A stretch of 8,148 bases of DNA from the NCBI GenBank assembly GCA_036824555.1, contig DAISZX010000015.1, forward strand, positions 1 to 8,148, in the 5' to 3' direction. Within the stretch, counting starts at the first letter, position 1. Each line of letters opens with the position of its first letter. Below the pieces are notes generated by a model, which ran no database searches, was not told where the DNA came from, and saw nothing but the letters and a program-made list of their open reading frames with translations. Shown here piece by piece: positions 1 through 5,289 of the stretch. A program made the position numbers and the translations under genes. This stretch comes from SpSt-28 sp036824555. GTDB taxonomy: Archaea > Aenigmatarchaeota > Aenigmatarchaeia > CG10238-14 > SpSt-28.

Positions 1-72
1 CGCCCCGGGTGGGATTTGAACCCACGACCTCCCGGTTAACAGCCGGTTGCTCTACCGCTGAGCTACCGGGGC
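1..72 (-). tRNA. tRNA-Asn (anticodon GUU)
   Basis: The minus strand folds into a complete cloverleaf: a 7-bp acceptor stem (GCCCCGG with CCGGGGC), a 4-bp D stem (GCTC/GAGC), an anticodon loop CTGTTAA giving anticodon GTT, a 5-base variable loop, a T stem GTGGG/CCCAC with loop TTCAAAT, and discriminator base G at position 1. There is no intron. The closing pair of the anticodon stem (27:43) is A-G, so only four canonical pairs remain there. The stems are nearly all G-C in an AT-rich window, which is typical of thermophiles. Whether CCA is encoded cannot be seen, because the 3' end coincides with the window edge. Confidence 0.97.
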
Positions 73-88
73 ATCATTATAAATTTTC

Positions 89-106
89 TTTAAGCCCTGG
101 CTTAAA
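89..106. repeat. Perfect 8-2-8 palindrome upstream of tRNA-Asn
   Basis: TTTAAGCC, a CT spacer and GGCTTAAA form a perfect inverted repeat. It lies 17 to 34 bases upstream of the mature tRNA 5' end, the zone where TATA/BRE elements of an archaeal tRNA promoter belong. The AT-rich outer arms (CTTAAAAATA read from the minus strand) could serve as a weak TATA element. It could be a regulator-binding site, the hairpin end of an upstream transcript, or chance. The symmetry is directly visible; the function is not. Confidence 0.5.
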
Positions 107-278
107 AATACAAATTATCATCAACTTTTTTCCCTTAACCGTCTTTAATCTGCTCAAATAGAGGCTCGTACTGATTGAACATAAAGTAAAGTTAAAGTAC
201 TTTTAAAAAGCTGTACCGTCGTTTAAATCAAAACATTTTCTTTTTTACGTACCACGCTTTTTATCAGAGCACCCATAG

Positions 279-300
279 AAAAAAATTTAATCTACAAAAA
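279..300 (-). terminator. T-rich tract after the deaminase gene
   Basis: On the minus strand, immediately after the deaminase stop, there is a run of five T and then a run of seven T (plus-strand A runs at 296-300 and 279-285). Archaeal RNA polymerase terminates at oligo-U tracts without needing a hairpin, so this is a likely intrinsic terminator. Confidence 0.5.
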
Positions 301-301
301 T

Positions 302-811
302 TCACCCTTGCTCAATCTTTTTTGCACCTTTCACTATCTTATGATAATTTTCTCTATCTTCTATTATCCAATTTTCTACTTCATAACTCACTATATTTCC
401 GCTATCATCTATCGTAACAACTTTTTTTATACCGGCGTTTATCAAAACCCTTTTGCATCTAGGACAAGGCATACCCGCAACAGGCTTTCCTGTTTCTGAA
501 TCTATTCCATAAAGATAAAGAATGCCCCCCATTACAGAACTTCCGTTTCTTGCAGCATTAATTACAGCGTTTTCCTCGGCATGCACAGCTGGACAATAAT
601 CGTAGCCAGAATAATGGGGCAAATTTAAAATATTTTTTATACACCCAATTTCTTCGCAATTGGTACTTCCTCTCGCTGGTCCATTATAGCCTGTAGAAAC
701 TATAGCATCGTTAACAACGATGATGGCTCCATACTTTCTTCTCAGACAAGGAGATCTAATAGCAACGGCTTTTGCTATACCCAAATAATATTCTTCCTTG
801 CTAACCCTCAT
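302..811 (-). CDS. dCMP deaminase-family cytidine/deoxycytidylate deaminase (ComEB-like)
   Basis: This 169-residue zinc-dependent deaminase matches the usual length of dCMP deaminases. The zinc ligand and proton shuttle are in HAEENA (His77, Glu79), and the other two ligands are in PCPRC (Cys116, Cys119). GYNGPARG at 41-48 is the substrate-loop motif of the deoxycytidylate deaminase group. Extra cysteines at 52, 57 and 73 lie where some family members have a second, structural zinc site. The expected role is dCMP to dUMP conversion, feeding dTMP synthesis. A related nucleotide or base deaminase cannot be excluded, because substrate choice is not readable from these motifs. The ATG start is supported by a TATA box centred about 27 bases upstream. 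The gene is monocistronic and divergent from ileS. Confidence 0.88.
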   Translation of the reverse strand: MRVSKEEYYLGIAKAVAIRSPCLRRKYGAIIVVNDAIVSTGYNGPARGSTNCEEIGCIKNILNLPHYSGYDYCPAVHAEENAVINAARNGSSVMGGILYLYGIDSETGKPVAGMPCPRCKRVLINAGIKKVVTIDDSGNIVSYEVENWIIEDRENYHKIVKGAKKIEQG

Positions 812-829
812 TCCAAGTATTTATCGCTA

Positions 830-869
830 TCTACTATAAAACTTTAAATATCTAGCTTCTTATAGTAGA
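830..869. repeat. 10-bp inverted repeat between two divergent promoters
   Basis: TCTACTATAA (830-839) and TTATAGTAGA (860-869) are exact reverse complements separated by 20 bases. Each strand therefore presents the same element TTATAGTAGA pointing at its own gene. On the minus strand it includes the deaminase TATA box. On the plus strand it could be a second TATA box for ileS, with a start near 889 and a leader of about 50 bases that would contain the AGGTG ribosome-binding site. A dimeric regulator's operator is the other reading. Confidence 0.55.
833..842 (-). promoter_or_regulatory. TATA box of the deaminase gene
   Basis: Read on the minus strand the sequence is TTTAAAGTTTTATAG. The purine-rich AAAG is a possible BRE before the TTTATAG box, which is centred about 27 bases upstream of the ATG. 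That spacing predicts transcription starting at or next to the ATG, giving a leaderless mRNA. The box lies in the left arm of the 830-869 inverted repeat. Confidence 0.55.
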
Positions 870-906
870 AAATGGATCGTCGGATTGATTTCTAAAGGTA
901 AGAGTA

Positions 907-932
907 ATTATATATTCAAAAATTCTAAGGTG
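907..932 (+). promoter_or_regulatory. Proximal TATA box and Shine-Dalgarno-like site of ileS
   Basis: TTATATA (908-914) is centred 27 bases before the ileS ATG, which predicts a leaderless transcript. AGGTG (928-932) lies five bases before the ATG and complements the 16S rRNA anti-Shine-Dalgarno. The two signals conflict, because a leaderless mRNA would lack the AGGTG. A longer transcript from the upstream TTATAG element near 860 would use it. Confidence 0.45.
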
Positions 933-937
933 TTTCT

Positions 938-3871
938 ATGCAGCTAGACAGTAATGCATTGGAAGAAAAAATTAGAAAGTTCTGGGAAGATAGAGGAATT
1001 ATAAAGAAACTGACTGATTTTAAGCAGAACATCAATAAACCAAAATTTTACTTGCTTGATGGACCGCCTTATGTTAACGCCGAACCTCATGTTGGACATA
1101 TAAAAACAACGACTTTCAAAGACGTCTGGTCTAAGTTCAAACTCATGCAAGGCTATTTCTCTTGGTTTCAGCCAGGCTTCGATTGCCATGGCCTACCAAT
1201 AGAGAACATGGTTGAGAGAGAGTTAGGTCTAAAATCGAAAAGAGATATAGAGGCGATGGGTATAGATAGGTTTATTGAGGAGTGTAGGAAAAAGGCTACA
1301 GGTAATGAAAAAATTTGGTTAGAGCTTTATAGAAAGCTAGGAGCTTGGAGAGGCTATCTAGAGCCTTACCTAACGCTAGAAAACTACTATATAGAGTCTG
1401 CGTGGTGGACAATTAAGAAGATGCATGAAAATGGAATGCTCTATCTTGGAGAGAAACCAACGTATTGGTGTCCGCATTGTCAAACTTCTTTAAGCGGATA
1501 TGAAGTTACGGATAGCTATGCAGAAGTTAGAGATCCGTATGTTTATGTTAAATTCCCTATAGAGGGGAAGGAAAATGAGTATATTGTTATCTTCACTACA
1601 ACACCTTGGACTCTAGTGAGCAACGTAGCAATTGCTGTTAAAGGAGATGAGTATTATGTAAAAGTTTCTTATAAAGGGGAGACATTAATTTTTGCTGAAA
1701 AAAGATTGGAAGCAATCAAAGAATTGCTAAAAGAAGAATTGATAGTTAAGAGTAGGTTTTTAGGTAAAGAACTAGCTGGACTAAAGTACAAACCAGTTTT
1801 AGACGTTCCAGCGCAAAGAAAGTTAGATAAAGCTCAGAATGCTAGAAGAATTTATTTGTCAATTCCTGTACTCAAATCAAAATCTTATAAGCATGGTGTG
1901 CTAGAAAAGGCTGAAAAGATGAAGGAAGATTTCTTTGACTTTGTTAACGTTGAAGAGGGTTCTGGCTGCGTTCATGTTGCTCCTGGGCATGGACCAGAGG
2001 ATTATTATCTTGGTCAGCACTATAATTTACCTGCTCTTTCTCCAATAGACGATGAAGGTAAATTTACTGAAGATGCAGGATTTTTAGCTGGATTGTTCGT
2101 TAAGGAAGCTGATAAAATGATAATAGAGAATTTGAAAGAAAATGGTTATTTACTTTTTAGCGGCTGGATTGTACACTCTTATCCGTTATGCTGGAGATGT
2201 AAGTCTCCTCTGATTTTTAGGCTTACTAAACAATGGTTCTTGAGCGTTGATGAAATTAAGGAAAAGATGATTGAGGAAAACGAAAAAGTTAGATGGTTGC
2301 CAGAGTTTGGAAGGAAAAGGTTTTATAATTGGTTAAAAGACGCTGTAGACTGGTGCATTTCTAGGCAGAGATACTGGGGAATTCCTTTGCCGATATGGAT
2401 TTGCGAAAAGTGCGGTAAGCTTGAGGTTATAGGTGGGTTAGAAGAGTTGAAAAGCAAAGCAAAGGATAAAATTGAGGAAAATATTGATTTACATAAACAT
2501 CGAGTCGATAAAATAATTTTGAGGTGTTCAAATTGCGAAGGTGATATGAAGAGAGTGCCAGACGTTTTAGATGTCTGGTTTGATAGCGGAATAGCTCCCT
2601 GGGCCTCGCTTGGCTATCCTTATAAGAACAAAGAAGTTTTTGAGAGACTGTGGCCAGTAGATTTGGTTGACGAAAGTCAAGACCAAATAAGAGGTTGGTT
2701 TTATAGTTTAATGTTTACAAGCGTTGCAGTTTTTGGAGTAGCTCCCTACAAAGCTGTTGCGATGAATGGCTGGGTTTTGGATGAGAAGGGAGAAAAGATG
2801 AGTAAGAGTTTGGGAAACGTGATTTTGGCCAGAGAAGCTTTGGAAAAACTTGGTGCAGATGTTTTGAGGTTGTACTATTGCTGGGAAAGTCCTCCTTGGG
2901 AACAACAAAACTTTAGCTTTAAGATGGCTGAGGAGATTAGAGCCTCTTTAAACATACTTTGGAATACTTTCCTTTTCTTCGAAACCTATTCGAAGGAAAA
3001 TTACTCATTTACTCTAGATAACTTAAGAGTCGAAGATAGGTGGATATTATCGAGACTAAATTCTACGCTAAGAGACGTTACAACCCATCTTGAAAATTTT
3101 GAATTTGAAAAGGCTGGAAGAAAAATAATTAATTTTGTCGTTGAGGATTTGAGCAGAACTTATGTGAAGTTGATAAGAGATAGGGCTTGGATTTATTCCA
3201 AAGAAAGAAGTGTTCCTCTTTCTGTACTCAAAGTTTGTTTACTGAACGTCTCTAAAATGTTGGCTCCAATTTCTCCATTCATATCAGAAGAAATTTATCA
3301 AAGACTTGAAGGCAATTATGAAAGAAGTGTTTTCGAATCTGGCTGGCCAATTGTTGATGAAAGAGCAATAGATAGCGAGTTGGAAGAGAATTTTGAGTAT
3401 GCTAAAGAATTTCTAGAGGGAATACTAGCTGCGAGGGAAAAAGCAAAGATAAAGATAAGACAGCCATTAAGAGAAGCTTATATTCCATTTGACGTTGGTG
3501 AAGCTAAGATTTTGATAGAAAGATTGGCAAACGTAAAAGAAGTGAAAGTTGGAACGAAAGAAGGTCTTGTCGAAGTGGAAACAAAATTTGGGAAAGTGTA
3601 TCTTGACACAAGGTTGGATGAAGATCTGACCGAAGAGGGGTTGTTTAGAGAATTAGTTAGAGCAATACAGGAAGAAAGGAAGAGGAGAAAAATGAATGTT
3701 TGGGAAAAGATAGTTTTGAAAATTGATGAGAATGAAGATGCAATAAAAATTGTTGAGAAGTTTGGAGAGAAATTAATGGAAGAAGTTGGAGCAGAAAGTG
3801 TGTTGATTGAAAAATTAGAAGGTGGAAAAGAAATTGAGATAGATAAAATGAAGATTAAGTTTGATTTTTAG
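938..3871 (+). CDS. ileS: Isoleucyl-tRNA synthetase, archaeal type
   Basis: This class I synthetase (977 residues) charges tRNA-Ile with isoleucine in the cytoplasm. HVGH at 51-54 is the HIGH motif and KMSKS at 620-624 is intact. The CP1 editing domain that hydrolyses Val-tRNA(Ile) carries the threonine-rich TTTPWTL (220-226) and GSGCVHVAPGHGPEDY (341-356), including its conserved Asp355. WCISRQR (472-478) is the class I Ile/Val/Leu signature. CxxC pairs at 178/181, 418/421, 489/492 and 530/533 suggest zinc-binding knuckles. The anticodon-binding domain follows, with a C-terminal part somewhat shorter than in many archaeal IleRS of over 1,000 residues. PGFDCHGLPIEN and PHVGHIKTTTFKD fit archaeal/eukaryotic-like IleRS rather than ValRS. 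The gene ends in TAG, and its last 17 bases overlap nop10 on the other strand. Confidence 0.97.
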   Translation: MQLDSNALEEKIRKFWEDRGIIKKLTDFKQNINKPKFYLLDGPPYVNAEPHVGHIKTTTFKDVWSKFKLMQGYFSWFQPGFDCHGLPIENMVERELGLKSKRDIEAMGIDRFIEECRKKATGNEKIWLELYRKLGAWRGYLEPYLTLENYYIESAWWTIKKMHENGMLYLGEKPTYWCPHCQTSLSGYEVTDSYAEVRDPYVYVKFPIEGKENEYIVIFTTTPWTLVSNVAIAVKGDEYYVKVSYKGETLIFAEKRLEAIKELLKEELIVKSRFLGKELAGLKYKPVLDVPAQRKLDKAQNARRIYLSIPVLKSKSYKHGVLEKAEKMKEDFFDFVNVEEGSGCVHVAPGHGPEDYYLGQHYNLPALSPIDDEGKFTEDAGFLAGLFVKEADKMIIENLKENGYLLFSGWIVHSYPLCWRCKSPLIFRLTKQWFLSVDEIKEKMIEENEKVRWLPEFGRKRFYNWLKDAVDWCISRQRYWGIPLPIWICEKCGKLEVIGGLEELKSKAKDKIEENIDLHKHRVDKIILRCSNCEGDMKRVPDVLDVWFDSGIAPWASLGYPYKNKEVFERLWPVDLVDESQDQIRGWFYSLMFTSVAVFGVAPYKAVAMNGWVLDEKGEKMSKSLGNVILAREALEKLGADVLRLYYCWESPPWEQQNFSFKMAEEIRASLNILWNTFLFFETYSKENYSFTLDNLRVEDRWILSRLNSTLRDVTTHLENFEFEKAGRKIINFVVEDLSRTYVKLIRDRAWIYSKERSVPLSVLKVCLLNVSKMLAPISPFISEEIYQRLEGNYERSVFESGWPIVDERAIDSELEENFEYAKEFLEGILAAREKAKIKIRQPLREAYIPFDVGEAKILIERLANVKEVKVGTKEGLVEVETKFGKVYLDTRLDEDLTEEGLFRELVRAIQEERKRRKMNVWEKIVLKIDENEDAIKIVEKFGEKLMEEVGAESVLIEKLEGGKEIEIDKMKIKFDF

Positions 3872-4025
3872 ATTCTATTTCCTTTAGCGCTTCTCTTCTA
3901 AATTTTCCAAATTTGTCTTGTGGAGAGTATTTTGGTGGATGAGGAAAGATTGTTTTTTGATTGCATTGAGGACAAATTTCTTTTAGCGTATACCTTTTGC
4001 AATTCGGACACTTTCTTATTTTCAT
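3855..4025 (-). CDS. nop10: Nop10, H/ACA snoRNP-like ribosome biogenesis protein
   Basis: This small gene encodes 56 residues. The protein starts MKIRKCPNCKRYTLKE and has an N-terminal zinc ribbon with CxxC pairs at Cys6/Cys9 and Cys18/Cys21. The conserved HPPKYSPQDKFGKFRRE stretch follows, as in archaeal Nop10. Nop10 joins Cbf5, L7Ae and Gar1 in the H/ACA ribonucleoprotein that pseudouridylates rRNA. Its ATG overlaps the aIF2-alpha stop in an ATGA, so it is probably translated by coupling. aIF2-alpha followed by nop10 is a widespread archaeal arrangement. The C-terminus (ESKNQT) is encoded within the reverse complement of the ileS end, a 17-base tail overlap. Confidence 0.95.
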   Translation of the reverse strand: MKIRKCPNCKRYTLKEICPQCNQKTIFPHPPKYSPQDKFGKFRREALKEIESKNQT

Positions 4026-4780
4026 TCAACTCGCCTAAAAGAAAAGCTGCTATATTTCGATTTTATCTTTTCCAAAGCATTCAAAACTCTTTTTTCATCT
4101 TTTTTAGGATCGGTTGTCTTAACTTCTAATCTATAAAGCGGAGCGGATAAATACTTAACAATGCCTCCAGTCCTTTCCTCAACCTCCTTAAGTATTGACT
4201 TAATAACTTCAATACCATTTGGCTCCAGACTTTTTAATTCTATTTCAAACTTAAGTTCAACTTCCTTTTCTTTTACACTTTTTTCAACAATCTCCATAAT
4301 AGCTTCTAGCCATTCTTTAGAGACTCCGAGCTTCTCGAGCTTGTTATAATTCTTCTTTATGTTCACTATAGCGTCGTACAAACTACCAAATTTTTCTTTT
4401 ATCAAATATCCAATCTCTTCATATGCTTGCTCTAAATTTTTCCCTAGCTTCTTAGCCGCCATCTCGAGAAGCTTTTCTCCTCTCTCTTCTTTCCTAAACT
4501 CATTCATCTTCTCTTTTTCATCTTCTTTTGACACTCTCTTCAAACTCAAATGCACAAGCTTCTTATCCTCTTCAACTTTTATGACCTTAGCAACTTTTAT
4601 TTCCCCCTCTTTCACAACTTCTCTAACGTCAAATATCCATTTTCCTGCAGCTTCTGAAATCGGTATCATTCCTTTGGCATCATACTCAAGCAAGTTGCAC
4701 CAAGCAGCAAATTGAGTAACCTCACTAACTTTAACAACAACTAACTCATGAACCTCTGGAAGACCTCTTTTCTTTACCAT
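4022..4780 (-). CDS. eif2a: Translation initiation factor aIF2 subunit alpha
   Basis: This 252-residue protein is the alpha subunit of the heterotrimeric aIF2, which brings initiator Met-tRNA to the small ribosomal subunit. An N-terminal S1/OB domain spans about residues 8-85, with the landmarks KGMIPISE (36-43) and HLSLKRVS (77-84). A helical domain covers about 90-170, and the C-terminal alpha-beta domain that binds aIF2-gamma covers about 175-250. It is slightly shorter than many archaeal homologues (about 260-275). The ATG start is supported by a TATA box (TTAAATAT) about 25 bases upstream and no Shine-Dalgarno, so the mRNA is probably leaderless. It is cotranscribed with nop10, whose ATG overlaps its TGA stop. 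Confidence 0.95.
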   Translation of the reverse strand: MVKKRGLPEVHELVVVKVSEVTQFAAWCNLLEYDAKGMIPISEAAGKWIFDVREVVKEGEIKVAKVIKVEEDKKLVHLSLKRVSKEDEKEKMNEFRKEERGEKLLEMAAKKLGKNLEQAYEEIGYLIKEKFGSLYDAIVNIKKNYNKLEKLGVSKEWLEAIMEIVEKSVKEKEVELKFEIELKSLEPNGIEVIKSILKEVEERTGGIVKYLSAPLYRLEVKTTDPKKDEKRVLNALEKIKSKYSSFSFRRVE

Positions 4781-4784
4781 AAGG

Positions 4785-4808
4785 AATTCTTAGAATTTCA
4801 ATATTTAA
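4785..4808 (-). promoter_or_regulatory. TATA box and palindrome upstream of aIF2-alpha
   Basis: On the minus strand TTAAATAT (4808-4801) is centred about 25 bases before the ATG. Between it and the gene lies a 6-1-6 palindrome (plus-strand AATTCT T AGAATT, 4785-4797). It forms part of a 10-mer, AAATTCTAAG, that also occurs at the same distance before ileS. Confidence 0.5.
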
Positions 4809-4836
4809 CTTAAACTATCGTCATGAATAGGAGCAA

Positions 4837-4847
4837 AAATATTAATA
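4837..4847 (+). promoter_or_regulatory. TATA box of the archease gene
   Basis: AAATATTAATA is centred about 28 bases before the archease ATG, consistent with a leaderless or nearly leaderless transcript. There is no clear Shine-Dalgarno, only a purine-rich AGAGAGAAAAAAG. This promoter and that of aIF2-alpha share the 89-base divergent spacer 4781-4869. Confidence 0.5.
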
Positions 4848-4869
4848 ACTAAGAGAGAAAAAAGATTCA

Positions 4870-5289
4870 ATGAAAAGATTTGAATTCGTTGATATAACTA
4901 CTGCTGACGTAGCGTTTGTAGCTTACGGCAAGGACTTGAACGAGCTTTTTGCAAATGCGGCTTTAGCAATGTTCGAAGTTATGATAAATACATCTCAGAT
5001 AGAGAAAAAGGAAGAGGAGAAGGTCTCAGTTGAGGGTTATGATTTAGAGTCTTTAATGTTTAATTGGTTAAACGAACTTCTCTATATTTCTGATAGCAAA
5101 AACCTAGCTTTTAGTGAGTTTGAAGTAAAAATTGATGACAAAAATTTTAGGTTGGAATCTATATGCAGAGGAGAGAAGATTAATCATGGGAAGCATGAAA
5201 CGAGAACTGTTGTTAAAGCGGCTACTTATCATCAAATGAAAATTTGGAAAGAGGACGTCTGGAAAGCTCAAGTTATATTAGACATTTAA
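4870..5289 (+). CDS. Archease, activator of the RNA ligase RtcB
   Basis: This 139-residue protein has the normal archease length. Archease speeds guanylylation and turnover of RtcB, the ligase that joins tRNA exon halves after intron removal. The N-terminal fold motif TADVAFVAYGKDLNELF, the central GKHETRTVVKAATYH (107-121) and the terminal VILDI with Asp138 all match the family. Asp13 of the TAD motif and the C-terminal Asp are the expected metal-site acids. One departure is visible: the usual (D/E)HTAD reads ITTAD here, with Thr10 where the His normally is. The tail overlaps the end of the aRF1 gene on the opposite strand by four bases, with the two stop codons interlocked. No RtcB gene is visible in the window. 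Confidence 0.93.
   Translation: MKRFEFVDITTADVAFVAYGKDLNELFANAALAMFEVMINTSQIEKKEEEKVSVEGYDLESLMFNWLNELLYISDSKNLAFSEFEVKIDDKNFRLESICRGEKINHGKHETRTVVKAATYHQMKIWKEDVWKAQVILDI

Larger units (their letters stand above)
73..301. other. Intergenic spacer between tRNA-Asn and the deaminase gene
   Basis: No credible gene was found on either strand. The spacer holds the palindrome at 89-106 and the T-rich tract at 279-300, both listed separately. Two short self-complementary stretches, AAAGTACTTT (about 190-200) and CTTTTAAAAAG just after it, are AT-rich and may be chance. The longest minus-strand ATG-initiated reading frame (from about 276) has only 17 codons and no family resemblance. No paired C/D boxes of an sRNA were found. 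Confidence 0.6.

Noticed and set aside
116..125. TGATGAT on the minus strand as box C of a C/D sRNA
   Set aside because: No box D (CTGA) at a suitable distance and no second C'/D' pair were found.
3920..4129. A 69-codon plus-strand reading frame at the nop10/aIF2-alpha junction
   Set aside because: The minus strand there encodes Nop10 with a conserved zinc ribbon; the plus-strand frame is its shadow.
4359..4715. A 118-codon plus-strand reading frame inside aIF2-alpha
   Set aside because: It is rich in Ser and Phe from reading AAA/GAA codons backwards, lies entirely antisense to a well-supported gene and resembles no family.
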